Shown here piece after piece: positions 54,655 to 62,520 of a stretch of 64,000 bases of DNA. This stretch comes from JADKAV01 sp037045455. GTDB taxonomy: Bacteria > Actinomycetota > Actinomycetes > S36-B12 > UBA10799. The stretch is from NCBI GenBank assembly GCA_037045455.1, contig JBAOIN010000005.1, positions 263,213-327,212 of the forward strand. The letters are read 5' to 3'. Numbering within the stretch: the first letter of the stretch is position 1; each line of letters starts with the position of its first letter. A model generated the notes under the pieces. That model saw only the letters and a list, made by a program, of their open reading frames with translations. It searched no databases and had not been told where the DNA came from. A program made the translations under genes and the position numbers.

Positions 54655-55044
54655 GCCGCCAAGTGTACGGGTGGCCGGCAGTAGCCGTTCCATGACCTCG
54701 GGGCGACCAGGCCATTCCCGCAATACCACCTCGCGCGGGATGTGCCGCAGCGCATAGCGCAGGACCAGCGCGACGACGACCGCGTCATCGAGGGGCCCGA
54801 TCACCGGGAGAAATTCGGGGATGAGGTCGATGGGACTGGCGACCCACAGGGCCGCGAACAGCACAGCCAGCCGCACCCTGCGCGGAACAGCAGGATCGCG
54901 ACGCAGCCGCCACATAAGCGTTGCGCAATCTGGCAGAAAGCCCACCACGTCCCGTAAGACACCGGGCGGGAGGCGCCGCGCGACCACATACAACACGAGC
55001 CACGACGCCAGCACGATCGCGACGCCGATGGCCAGCGCCGTCAC
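54640..55044 (-). CDS. DUF1232 (YkvA-like) membrane protein
   Basis: 134 residues. An N-terminal helix (TALAIGVAIVLASWLVLYVV) is followed by the DUF1232 core WVASPIDLIPEFLPVIGPLD (SPIDLIP-E-x-P-x-x-G-x-x-DD). GTG 55044 is chosen; a GGAGG lies about 13 bases upstream. Frames upstream run through the divergent tRNA-Ser and are not coding. Function of the family unknown. Confidence 0.8.
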   Translation of the reverse strand: MTALAIGVAIVLASWLVLYVVARRLPPGVLRDVVGFLPDCATLMWRLRRDPAVPRRVRLAVLFAALWVASPIDLIPEFLPVIGPLDDAVVVALVLRYALRHIPREVVLREWPGRPEVMERLLPATRTLGGGGVA

Positions 55045-55086
55045 CCACGCCGCGCATGCCTCCAGTGTGACGGCAGAATGGTCGCA

Positions 55087-55174
55087 GGAGGGCTGTCCGA
55101 GTGGCCTAAGGAGACGGTCTTGAAAACCGTTGTGGCGTTCTGCGTCACCCAGGGTTCGAATCCCTGGCCCTCCG
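55087..55174 (+). tRNA. tRNA-Ser (anticodon TGA)
   Basis: Begins GGAGGGCTGTCCGAGTGGCC. The anticodon loop CTTGAAA lies between ACGGT and ACCGT; a long variable arm follows (TGTGGCGTTCTGCGTCACC), and the T-loop is GTTCGAATC. CCA is not encoded. It is divergent from the DUF1232 gene. Confidence 0.95.
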
Positions 55175-55182
55175 CTCAGGCG

Positions 55183-55215
55183 CGCGGCGGGTGCGCACAC
55201 CACGCACCCGCCGCG
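55183..55215. terminator. Hairpin terminator after tRNA-Ser(TGA)
   Basis: CGCGGCGGGTGCG (55183-55195) pairs with CGCACCCGCCGCG (55203-55215) across seven bases. It separates the tRNA from the convergent hsp20 gene and should end both. Confidence 0.75.
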
Positions 55216-55225
55216 TATTGCTCGG

Positions 55226-55666
55226 TCAGGATGACGAGGTCTCGATGACCTTCGGCTCGTCGTGCCCCGACAGTTCGATCTTGCGCGGCTTGGCCTTCTC
55301 GGCGACCGGGAGCAGCAGGCTCAGAACGCCATTGTCGTACCGAGCCGTGATCCCTTGATCGTCAATGCCCTCGCCCAGCGCCAGCTGGCGCATGAACGTA
55401 CCCGTGAAGCGTTCGGAAGCGATCCACTGCACGTTGTCCTCGGAGCGCTCGCTGCGCTCGGCTTTGACGGTGAGAGTGCCATTGTCCACGCTGATGTCGA
55501 TGGAGCCCGGGTCGACGCCGGGCAGGTCGGCGTTCAACACGAAATGGTCACCTGCCCGGAACAGATCCATCGGCATGAAGCGCGGCGCGCGGGCTGTTCC
55601 GGCCTGGGTGCCAAGCAATTGCTCGGTCAAACGGTCGATGTCGCGGAACGGGTCGAAACGGAGCAC
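55226..55666 (-). CDS. Hsp20/alpha-crystallin small heat-shock protein
   Basis: 146 residues from MLRFDPFRDIDRL. The alpha-crystallin domain is present: FVLNADLPGVDPGSIDISVD, then LTVKAERSER, ERFTGTFMRQLALGEGIDD and ARYDNGVLSLLLPVAEKAKP with the C-terminal RKIEL. GTG 55666 has a strong AAGGAGGTGAGTTCC ribosome site, so it is preferred to ATG 55690. A holdase for unfolding proteins. A CIRCE element about 64-90 bases upstream shows HrcA control. Confidence 0.92.
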   Translation of the reverse strand: MLRFDPFRDIDRLTEQLLGTQAGTARAPRFMPMDLFRAGDHFVLNADLPGVDPGSIDISVDNGTLTVKAERSERSEDNVQWIASERFTGTFMRQLALGEGIDDQGITARYDNGVLSLLLPVAEKAKPRKIELSGHDEPKVIETSSS

Positions 55667-55729
55667 GGAACTCACCTCCTTCACACTCATTCCCCCTGGT
55701 CAGGGGGATGTTTCCGTGCACTTCTACTA

Positions 55730-55756
55730 TTAGCACTCTCTGCGCGAGAGTGCTAG
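55730..55756. promoter_or_regulatory. CIRCE operator (HrcA site)
   Basis: TTAGCACTC-N9-GAGTGCTAG, eight of nine right-arm bases matching the CIRCE consensus. It lies upstream of hsp20. HrcA represses class I heat-shock genes through this site. Confidence 0.9.
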
Positions 55757-55814
55757 TCCTCTGTACGCACGACAGGCGCTAGATCTGTGCTCTCGCCTCC
55801 GCATGCGCCGTGTG

Positions 55815-56210
55815 TCACCCCGCGTACTCCTCATCCGTGACGTGCTCGAGCCAGGTCACCACGTTTCCGCCAGCGTCAGCTTCCTGGATCGCGACATGTG
55901 CCATGAAACGGTCGGGCGTCGCGCCGTGCCAGTGCTCCTCGCCCGGCTCGATGTAGACGACGTCGCCGGGGCGGATCTCCTGCACCCCGCCGTTGCGGGT
56001 GGCCACGAAGCCGATCCCGTCGGTGACGTAGAGGGTCTGGCCTTTGGGATGGGTGTGCCAAGCCGTGCGCGCGCCGGGGGTGAAGCGGACATGCGCACAA
56101 CCCACGGCCGACTGGTCATCGGGGTTGCGAATCCCGTCGATGAAGACGGTCCCGGTGAACCAGTCCTCCGGTCCGCGGCCACTCTGCCCGCCGCTCCTTG
56201 TGAACCTCAT
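55815..56210 (-). CDS. Cupin-domain protein
   Basis: 131 residues. The two cupin motifs are FTPGARTAWHTHPKGQTLYV (G-x5-H-x-H-x3-4-E/Q) and PGDVVYIEPGEEHWHGA (G-x5-P-x-G-x2-H). Similar proteins include tautomerase/decarboxylase-like single cupins. The metal ligands H, H, (Q) and H are available. ATG with AAGGAA upstream. Confidence 0.82.
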   Translation of the reverse strand: MRFTRSGGQSGRGPEDWFTGTVFIDGIRNPDDQSAVGCAHVRFTPGARTAWHTHPKGQTLYVTDGIGFVATRNGGVQEIRPGDVVYIEPGEEHWHGATPDRFMAHVAIQEADAGGNVVTWLEHVTDEEYAG

Positions 56211-56240
56211 CCTCGAATTCCTTTCATCCGCCGGACCCTG

Positions 56241-56305
56241 TTCTAGCCCGAATGCTCACTTCTGGCCGGTACCGACTGTGGGCGAAGTGAGAAAGCGGGC
56301 TAGAA
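56241..56305. repeat. Intergenic inverted repeat with TTCTAGCCCG arms
   Basis: TTCTAGCCCG-AATG-CTCACTTC (56241-56262) faces GAAGTGAG-AAAG-CGGGCTAGAA (56284-56305): arms of ten and eight paired bases around a four-base mismatch. It lies between two minus-strand genes; a terminator is likely. Confidence 0.55.
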
Positions 56306-56326
56306 CTCACCGCAGGCGCCAGTTCC

Positions 56327-56641
56327 TCAATCCGTGACTGTGGAAGGCCGAGCGCCATACACCAGGTCCACGTAGTCGGGATGATTGCCGATCCAGCCCT
56401 TGATGAACGGGCACAAGGGCAGCACCTTGCGCGTCCCCGTCGTTCGCACGTCGTCCAAGGCATAGCGGGCCAGCGCACCGCCAACGCCCTTGCCCTCGAA
56501 CGCCGGCTCTACCTCGGTGTGCGTGAAGACGATCAGCTCGTCGGTGAGCTGGTACTCGGCGAAGCCGGCGAGGGCACCGTCGATGCGTGCCTCGTAGCGC
56601 CGTTCGGCTGCATTGTGCGACAGGTCAGGCATGCCGAACAT
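56327..56641 (-). CDS. NATD1-type (YjdJ-like) N-acetyltransferase
   Basis: 104 residues. AERRYEARIDGALAGFAEYQ, then EVEPAFEGKGVGGALARYAL (acetyl-CoA loop), and KVLPLCPFIKGWIGNHPDYV are the GNAT short form of PF14542. Starts at ATG 56641 (MFGMPDL) or 56632; no clear ribosome site. Directly downstream of the arsM stop on the same strand. Function unknown; may be unrelated to arsenic. Confidence 0.8.
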   Translation of the reverse strand: MFGMPDLSHNAAERRYEARIDGALAGFAEYQLTDELIVFTHTEVEPAFEGKGVGGALARYALDDVRTTGTRKVLPLCPFIKGWIGNHPDYVDLVYGARPSTVTD

Positions 56642-56661
56642 CGTGCCCGGCTTCGAGCGCC

Positions 56662-57453
56662 TTAGTCCGGCTTCCGCGCCCGGATGAACGCCGAGCGGAT
56701 CACACCCTCCAATTGAGTGAGTGCGATCTCCTCGGGCACCGCGCTGGCCAGCCCTTCCAGCGTGACGCGGTCGTACACCCGCGTGACCTCGATGCTGACG
56801 TCCTCGAAGCCCGCCGCGACCAGGCCGGCGGTGCACTCCTGCTCTGTGAGCGCCCCCGAAACGCACCCGGTCCATAGAGCAGTCACGGCCTGCAGCTCGG
56901 CGGGAATCGGCCTGCTCAGGACCACATCCGACACAGCCAGCCGGCCGCCGGGACGCAGGACCCGGAATGCCTCGCGGAAGACTTGCGGCTTGTCCCCGGA
57001 CAGGTTGATCACACAGTTGGAGATGATCACGTCAACCGACCCGTCCGGCAGCGGGATGTCCTCGATGTGCCCCTTGCGGAACTCGACGTTCTCGACTCCA
57101 GCTTTGGCCTGGTTGGCGCGTGCGAGGTCCAACATCTCGTCGGTCATGTCCAAGCCGTAGACCATGCCCGTGGGGCCGACCCGGCGGGCGGACAGCAGCA
57201 CGTCGATGCCGCCGCCGGATCCCAGATCCAGTACGGTCTCCCCGGGCCGCAAGTCCGCGAGGGCGGTGGGATTGCCGCAGCCCAGGGACGCGACCAATGC
57301 TGCCTGTGGGAGGTCGTGGACCGACGGGTCGTACTGCGAAATCCCGAAGACCTCGGACTCCCCCTCCAGCGCCGGGCCGCAGCACGAGGCAGCCGTGGCA
57401 GCCTGCGCGTAGTGGCTGCGCACGTTCTCGCGCACCTGGTCGATGTCACTCAT
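56662..57453 (-). CDS. arsM: Arsenite S-adenosylmethionine methyltransferase
   Basis: 263 residues. SAM-binding motif LDLGSGGGIDVLLSARRVG; CC near residue 24 (ATAASCCGPAL), Cys in IISNCVINL and in TGCVSGAL are the conserved arsenic-binding cysteines of ArsM. It methylates As(III), giving volatile or less bound products. ATG 57453 overlaps the arsC stop. Third gene of the acr3-arsC-arsM operon. Confidence 0.92.
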   Translation of the reverse strand: MSDIDQVRENVRSHYAQAATAASCCGPALEGESEVFGISQYDPSVHDLPQAALVASLGCGNPTALADLRPGETVLDLGSGGGIDVLLSARRVGPTGMVYGLDMTDEMLDLARANQAKAGVENVEFRKGHIEDIPLPDGSVDVIISNCVINLSGDKPQVFREAFRVLRPGGRLAVSDVVLSRPIPAELQAVTALWTGCVSGALTEQECTAGLVAAGFEDVSIEVTRVYDRVTLEGLASAVPEEIALTQLEGVIRSAFIRARKPD

Positions 57454-57853
57454 GAGAGCCCTCCAATTCAGCGATCAGTCGTTCGACACGCTTGCGGATC
57501 TCATCCCGAATCGGGCGCACGGCGGCAACGCCCTGACCTGCCGGATCCTCAAGCTGCCAGTCCTCGTAACGCTTGCCCGGGAACACCGGACACACATCAC
57601 CGCAGCCCATGGTGATGACGACATCAGATTCCCGCACCGCGTCGGTCGTGAGCACTTTTGGGATCTCAGCGGAAATGTCGATGTCCTCCTCGCGCAAGGC
57701 TTCGACCACCGCCGGGTTCACCGATTCAGCCGGCGCCGACCCGGCAGAGCGGACCTCGATCCGGTCGCCCGCCAGATGGCTGAGGTACGCGGCGGCCATC
57801 TGCGACCTACCGGCGTTGTGCACACAGACGAAGAGCACGGACGGCTTGCTCAC
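57446..57853 (-). CDS. arsC: Thioredoxin-coupled arsenate reductase
   Basis: 135 residues of the low-molecular-weight phosphatase fold: P-loop VLFVCVHNAGRSQMAAAYL (C-x5-R-S), then the redox Cys pair in VITMGCGDVCPVFPGKRYEDW. Reduces arsenate to arsenite for export and methylation. GTG 57853 overlaps the acr3 stop by four bases. Confidence 0.92.
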   Translation of the reverse strand: MSKPSVLFVCVHNAGRSQMAAAYLSHLAGDRIEVRSAGSAPAESVNPAVVEALREEDIDISAEIPKVLTTDAVRESDVVITMGCGDVCPVFPGKRYEDWQLEDPAGQGVAAVRPIRDEIRKRVERLIAELEGSHE

Positions 57854-58923
57854 ACGGGCTCCTTCATGAACAGGCGGCGGTTCAGCCACAACGAGACATA
57901 GACCAGTGCGACGAGCGCCGGGACCTCGATGAGCGGGCCGATGGTGCCGGCCAGCGCCTGCCCACTCGTTACTCCCCAGACTCCGATGCACACCGCGATC
58001 GCCAGTTCGAAGTTGTTGCCCGCCGCCGTGAAAGCAACGGTCGCCGTCTTCGGGTAGTCAAGGCCGATGGCCCGCGATGCGAAGAACGCGGCGAACCACA
58101 TGAGGGCGAAGTAGACCAGCAGCGGGATTGCGATACGTGCGACCGTCAAGGGTGCAGACGTGATGGCCTCCCCTTGCAGCGCGAACATCACGACGATCGT
58201 GAACAGCAGGCCGTACAAGGCGATGGGCGAGATGCGGGGCAGGAACGTGTGCGTGTACCAGTCCTCGCCACGGCGAGCGATACCGATGCGGCGGGTCAGA
58301 TAGCCGGCGAGCAACGGAATCCCGAGGAAGATCAGGACGCTCTTGGTGATGGACCAGGTTGAGAACTGCGCGTCGGCGGTCTGCCAGCCCAGCCAGGCCG
58401 GCAGGATCTGCAGATAGAACACACCGAGCGCGGCATACGCCACGATCTGGAACAGCGAGTTGATCGCCACCAGCAACGCTGCGGCCTCGCGATCGCCGCA
58501 GGCGAGGTCGTTCCAGATCAGCACCATGGCGATGCAGCGGGCAAGGCCAATGACGATGAGGCCGGTGCGGAACTCGGGCTGATCGGGCAGGAACGTCCAG
58601 GCGAGAACGAACATCAACGCCGGGCCGATGACCCAGTTCAGGAGCAACGACAACCCGAGCAGTCTGCGGTCACCGGTGACATGGCCGATCTGTTCGTAGC
58701 GCACCTTGGCTAGCACCGGATACATCATGGCCAGCAAGCCCAGGGCGATCGGCAGGCTCGTGCCGTCGATTTCGCCGGTGCTCAACACGTCCTGAACACC
58801 CGGCCACAGCCGCCCCAGCAGCAGTCCGCCGAGCATCGCCGCGCCGATCCACGCGGGCAGCCAGCGGTCGAGCAGGGAGAGTCGCTGCAGGACCGGCTGC
58901 TCGGCCTCGACGGTACGAACCAC
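57850..58923 (-). CDS. Arsenite efflux permease, ACR3 type
   Basis: 357 residues, ten helices. GLARCIAMVLIWNDLACGD (the essential Cys in ARCIAMV) and AFTAAGNNFELAIAVCIGVW (AAGNNFELA) are ACR3 hallmarks. Exports arsenite across the membrane using the proton gradient. GTG 58923. First gene of the operon, divergent from arsR. Confidence 0.93.
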   Translation of the reverse strand: MVRTVEAEQPVLQRLSLLDRWLPAWIGAAMLGGLLLGRLWPGVQDVLSTGEIDGTSLPIALGLLAMMYPVLAKVRYEQIGHVTGDRRLLGLSLLLNWVIGPALMFVLAWTFLPDQPEFRTGLIVIGLARCIAMVLIWNDLACGDREAAALLVAINSLFQIVAYAALGVFYLQILPAWLGWQTADAQFSTWSITKSVLIFLGIPLLAGYLTRRIGIARRGEDWYTHTFLPRISPIALYGLLFTIVVMFALQGEAITSAPLTVARIAIPLLVYFALMWFAAFFASRAIGLDYPKTATVAFTAAGNNFELAIAVCIGVWGVTSGQALAGTIGPLIEVPALVALVYVSLWLNRRLFMKEPV

Positions 58924-58935
58924 GTCCCACCCCTC

Positions 58936-58985
58936 ATCGACGGTTGTCGATATGAACGGTACGCCGTATATTGATGTCCGTCAAT
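58936..58985. promoter_or_regulatory. ArsR operators between acr3 and arsR
   Basis: ATCGAC-GGTT-GTCGAT (58936-58951) and ATTGA-TGTCCG-TCAAT (58970-58985) are inverted repeats in the 74-bp divergent gap. The second overlaps the likely arsR -10/start region; the first is next to acr3. ArsR sites are often ATTGA/TCAAT palindromes. Confidence 0.65.
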
Positions 58986-58997
58986 GTAAGGAGGGCC

Positions 58998-59318
58998 ATG
59001 GCACCGGTCGACATCTCCATCTGCTGCCCGGGTGGGCTCACCACTCCGCTCGGTCGCGCGGAGGCGGACAGCCTCGCCTCCGTTCTCAAAGCCGTCGCCG
59101 ACCCGGCCCGCCTGCAGCTGCTGTCGCTCATCCGCTCAGCCGGTGAGTGTTGCGCGTGCGATCTGAACGAACCGGTGGGCCTATCGCAGCCCACGGTCAG
59201 CCACCACCTCAAAGTCCTCGCCGAAGCCGGCCTCATCCAGCGCGAGCAGCGGGGGCAGTGGGCGTGGTTCAGCGCGAACGAGGAACGGCTGCGGGAACTC
59301 GGTGAGTTGTTCGCCTAG
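58998..59318 (+). CDS. arsR: ArsR-family arsenic repressor
   Basis: 106 residues. HTH: LKAVADPARLQLLSLIRSA, LSQPTVSHHLKVLAEAGLI, wing EQRGQWAWFS. Cysteines lie in the N-terminus (SICCPGG) and in GECCACDLN, giving arsenite-binding sites in a different place from E. coli ArsR. AAGGAGG precedes the ATG. Its stop overlaps that of the convergent DUF2218 gene. Confidence 0.92.
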   Translation: MAPVDISICCPGGLTTPLGRAEADSLASVLKAVADPARLQLLSLIRSAGECCACDLNEPVGLSQPTVSHHLKVLAEAGLIQREQRGQWAWFSANEERLRELGELFA

Positions 59319-59599
59319 TCCCAGTCCACCCGCAGTTCGTCACGCCTGCCGAAGCGCTGCAGGTGCTCCTCCACGACCTGCGCGAAGCTGTCCAGGTCAG
59401 CGTCCTCGGGCACAGTCACAGCCAGAAGCAACCCACCCTGCTCGGCGCGCATCGAGACCGCCTGCCCGCCGGCAAACGTGAGAACGGTGTCGCCGTCGAA
59501 CTCGGTCTGCTCAGTCTTGCGTGCCCAATGTCCGGCCAGCTGCTTGGCGTAGCGTTCCGGACGATCGGTGGCCATCCGGCCGGTCTTGGTGTTCGTCAT
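59315..59599 (-). CDS. DUF2218 protein
   Basis: 94 residues: TDRPERYAKQLAGHWARKTE, FDGDTVLTFAGGQAVSMRAE and LLLAVTVPEDADLDSFAQVV are the DUF2218 pattern. Such genes are often next to siderophore or metal genes. ATG 59599 overlaps the amidotransferase stop (ATGA). Role unknown. Confidence 0.85.
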   Translation of the reverse strand: MTNTKTGRMATDRPERYAKQLAGHWARKTEQTEFDGDTVLTFAGGQAVSMRAEQGGLLLAVTVPEDADLDSFAQVVEEHLQRFGRRDELRVDWD

Positions 59600-60303
59600 G
59601 CCTGCTCCACACACCGTTCCAAGAACGCATCCACGAGCCGGTAAGTCCGCTCGCGCGCAGCCGGTTCCTCGGCGACCATCTCGTCGTAGACGGCGGCCGG
59701 ATCGAGATCGTGCTTGAGCAGTTCCGCATGCCCACCGTTGTCCAGCCAGCCACGCAGCGCATCGGCCGCGAGTTCGGGGTGGAACTGGACTGCGAAGTTG
59801 CGCCGTAACAGGAAGGTCTGTGACGCGACCGCCGAACGCGCGACTTCCTGTGCCCCCGGGGGGACAGTCCAGCGGTCGAAGTGCCACTGGAACCACGGGC
59901 CTTCCGCCACCACATCGGGCTCGTCGGTCTCGATCGTGACCCAGCCGAACTCGGGCGCCGGCCCCTGCGCGACAGAGCCGCCGTGTGCCAACGCAAGTAG
60001 CTGCCCACCGAAGCAGATCCCAAGTACTGGCACGTCCGCGGCGTCGGCCTCGCGCAAGAAGTCCAGTTCCGGCAGCACCCAGCTGCCGACCAGGTCATGG
60101 TCATAGGCGGCCCACGGCGCACCCATCGGGATGATGACGTCGAACTCCCGGGGATCGGGATACTCGGCCGTCACGCCCGGATCGTGGAAACGGTCCTCGG
60201 GCACGATCAGGTGCTCGACGATCTCGTACCCGCGCTGCTCCAGCCGCTCGCCGACGAGGCCGGGCGGAGAGACGTGGTCGTGCTCGATGAACAGTGCGCG
60301 CAA
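59596..60303 (-). CDS. Class I glutamine amidotransferase-like protein
   Basis: 235 residues. Nucleophile in VLGICFGGQLLALA (Cys in GICFGGQ), His in FAVQFHPELAAD. A conserved acid follows. Similar to GuaA-type stand-alone amidotransferases. The start is TTG 60303 with GAGG just upstream; no better start is seen. Partner and acceptor unknown. Confidence 0.85.
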   Translation of the reverse strand: MRALFIEHDHVSPPGLVGERLEQRGYEIVEHLIVPEDRFHDPGVTAEYPDPREFDVIIPMGAPWAAYDHDLVGSWVLPELDFLREADAADVPVLGICFGGQLLALAHGGSVAQGPAPEFGWVTIETDEPDVVAEGPWFQWHFDRWTVPPGAQEVARSAVASQTFLLRRNFAVQFHPELAADALRGWLDNGGHAELLKHDLDPAAVYDEMVAEEPAARERTYRLVDAFLERCVEQA

Positions 60304-60393
60304 GTTCGTACCTCACTTGTTTGACTACTCAAATTCTAATATCGTTCGGAGCCTAACGGTTCTTCCCCGGAGCCGTACAGAGCGGAGATGTGC

Positions 60394-61365
60394 ATGAGTC
60401 CGACGACATCGACAGTGGTGAGTGAACTCGAGACCGACGTCGCGATCGTGGGTTTGGCCCGGCCCGCACAGGACATCGTGGAACTCACTCTGGCCCGGAC
60501 CGATGCAGCCTCGCTACCCGGCTGGACACCAGGGGCGCACATCGACCTCATTCTCGCCGATGACCTGGTCCGGCAGTACTCCTTGTGCAGCAGTCCGTCC
60601 GACCCTTCGGCCTACAAGGTGGCCGTGTTGCTGGAACCGCACAGCCGCGGCGGCTCGAAGCGGGTGCACGAACTGACCGAGGGCGCGACATTGCGGATAC
60701 GCGGACCTCGCAACCACTTCCAACTAGTCAGCGCTGCGAAGTACATCTTCGTCGCCGGCGGAATCGGCATCACCCCACTCATCCCGATGATCGAGGAAGT
60801 GGACGCGGCCGGCGCCGATTGGCAATTGCACTTCGGAGGGCGCACCCGCTCTTCGATGGCATACCTGGCCGAGCTCGAGCAACGCTACGGTTCCCGGGTC
60901 ACTGCAGTGCCGCAGGACGAAGCGGGCATTCTCGACCTGGCGACGATCCTCGGAAACCCCGATCCGGACACCCTGGTCTACTGTTGCGGACCCGAACCGT
61001 TGCTCGACGCGATGGAGGCGGGCTGCGCCAACTGGCCGTCAGGGGCCCTGCATCTCGAACGCTTCGCCGCCAAGACGATCGAGCGCAAGGGTGAGGACAC
61101 GGAGTTCGAGATCGTGATGCAGCGATCCGGGGTGACGGCGACCGTGCCTCCGGACAAGTCGGTGTTCGACGTCATGCGGGAGGCCGGTGTCTCCGTCCTC
61201 GGGTCCTGCCTGGAGGGAACGTGCGGCACCTGCGAGACGGGCGTTCTGGAGGGCGAGATCGACCACCGCGATTCCGTGCTTGATCCCGACGAACAAGAAG
61301 CGATGGACGTCATGATGGTCTGCGTGTCCCGTTGCAACGGTGCCCGCCTGGTACTGGACGCCTGA
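60394..61365 (+). CDS. VanB-like Rieske oxygenase reductase (FMN / 2Fe-2S)
   Basis: 323 residues. FMN/FAD part: VRQYSLCSSPSD (R-x-Y-S). NAD part: FVAGGIGITPLIPMIEEVD. C-terminal plant-type [2Fe-2S]: VLGSCLEGTCGTCETGVLEG with a fourth Cys in VCVSRCNGA. This is the phthalate/vanillate reductase layout. ATG 60394 with GGAG six bases upstream is preferred over ATG 60388. Directly upstream of the VanA-like oxygenase, its expected partner. Confidence 0.9.
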   Translation: MSPTTSTVVSELETDVAIVGLARPAQDIVELTLARTDAASLPGWTPGAHIDLILADDLVRQYSLCSSPSDPSAYKVAVLLEPHSRGGSKRVHELTEGATLRIRGPRNHFQLVSAAKYIFVAGGIGITPLIPMIEEVDAAGADWQLHFGGRTRSSMAYLAELEQRYGSRVTAVPQDEAGILDLATILGNPDPDTLVYCCGPEPLLDAMEAGCANWPSGALHLERFAAKTIERKGEDTEFEIVMQRSGVTATVPPDKSVFDVMREAGVSVLGSCLEGTCGTCETGVLEGEIDHRDSVLDPDEQEAMDVMMVCVSRCNGARLVLDA

Positions 61366-61380
61366 GAGGGGCACGAGAAC

Positions 61381-62403
61381 GTGAACACACACTGCGCCGA
61401 CATCCCGCACAACGCCTGGTACGCCGCCGCCACCAGCGACGAGGTGGGCCGGTCACCGCTGGCCCGCCGCCTGCTCGGCCACGGCATCGTGCTTTACCGC
61501 ACGACGACCGGCTCAGCCGTCGCGCTGGAGGACCGTTGCGCACATCGTCCGGTGCCGTTGAGCCTGGGCCGCATCGAGGGCGACGACATCGTGTCCTCCT
61601 ACACCGGCTTCCGGTATGCACCCGACGGCCGCTGCGTGGCCGTGCCCACCCAGCCCAATGTTCCGTACGGCGCGCAGGTGCGCTCGTACCCGGTTGTCGA
61701 TGACGGGGCTTTCGTATGGGTCTGGGCCGGCGATGCCAACCTCGCGCGACTGCGGCCCACCCCGCAGACGCCGTGGCTGCTCGACTCTGCCTGGCACACG
61801 TTCGGTGCAAGCTGGACGACTGCGGCCTCCATCAGGTTGCTGTGGGACAACTTCTCCGACATCACCCACGTCGCGCACCTGCATCCGGAGATCGCTCCGC
61901 CGGCGCTGACCGCGGGCGCCACGCCACCGCTCGAGGTGACGGTCAGCGAGACGGGCATGTCGTTTGCCCGCTCCTACCCGCCGTCGGCCGTGTCGGACTG
62001 GCACGCCCAGGTCATGGAGCTTCCCGCCGCCGGGCCCTATGTCCAGCGCGAGGAAGGCGAACTCGTCAGTCCCGGTCTGTGGGTCGACCGCTGGCACGTC
62101 GAAACCGACGCCGGCACCCGCAGCTTCGTGTTCACCCATGCCGTGACCCCGTTGGACGAGACCAGCACGCGCCACGTGTGGCGGGTGAGCCGCAACTTCG
62201 CCGACTCCGCGGCCGCCACTGGCACGCTGCGGCCGCTGTTCGAGGCGTACTACCGCAAGGTGCAGGGCGTACTGGAGACCATGCAAGCCGTCGTCACCCG
62301 CGACGGGGAGCGCGCGGACGTGCTCGTGGCCGCTGATGCCGGTGCGGTGCAGGTGCGGCGGATCATGGACCAGCTGGTCGCCGACGAGACAGGCGCGCGG
62401 TAA
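61381..62403 (+). CDS. VanA-like aromatic-ring oxygenase with degenerate Rieske site
   Basis: 340 residues. The first Rieske half, DRCAHRPVPLSLG (C-x-H), is kept, but the second half reads IVSSYTGFRY where VanA has C-G-Y-H-G: Cys and His are Ser and Thr. The mononuclear iron site DNFSDITHVAHLHPE (D-x2-H-x4-H) is present. So the protein should bind the catalytic iron but cannot ligate a normal [2Fe-2S] Rieske cluster. Follows the reductase by 15 bases. Vanillate or another O-methyl aromatic acid is a guess for the substrate. GTG 61381. Confidence 0.75.
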   Translation: MNTHCADIPHNAWYAAATSDEVGRSPLARRLLGHGIVLYRTTTGSAVALEDRCAHRPVPLSLGRIEGDDIVSSYTGFRYAPDGRCVAVPTQPNVPYGAQVRSYPVVDDGAFVWVWAGDANLARLRPTPQTPWLLDSAWHTFGASWTTAASIRLLWDNFSDITHVAHLHPEIAPPALTAGATPPLEVTVSETGMSFARSYPPSAVSDWHAQVMELPAAGPYVQREEGELVSPGLWVDRWHVETDAGTRSFVFTHAVTPLDETSTRHVWRVSRNFADSAAATGTLRPLFEAYYRKVQGVLETMQAVVTRDGERADVLVAADAGAVQVRRIMDQLVADETGAR

Positions 62404-62439
62404 GCGCCTTTCCTTGGTCGGGATTTGTCACGCAGGTGA
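62404..62439. other. Short gap between oxygenase stop and palindrome
   Basis: 36 bases; nothing specific seen. Confidence 0.3.
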
Positions 62440-62520
62440 ATCGGTGAGCACACTGGGCATCGGTTAGCCTTTCGGGCGCCAAAAACCCGTCCGGGGTGCT
62501 AACGGATGCCCGGAATGCTA
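62440..62520. repeat. TTAGC/GCTAA palindromic element, copy B
   Basis: Inner arms GGGCATCGGTTAGC (62455-62468) and GCTAACGGATGCCC (62498-62511), one mismatch. The reverse complement matches copy A (20739-20826) through both arms and the centre (GGACGGGTTTTTGGCGCCC). The right outer arm stops matching at GCTAA (62516-62520), where the IS110-family element begins. Confidence 0.75.
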
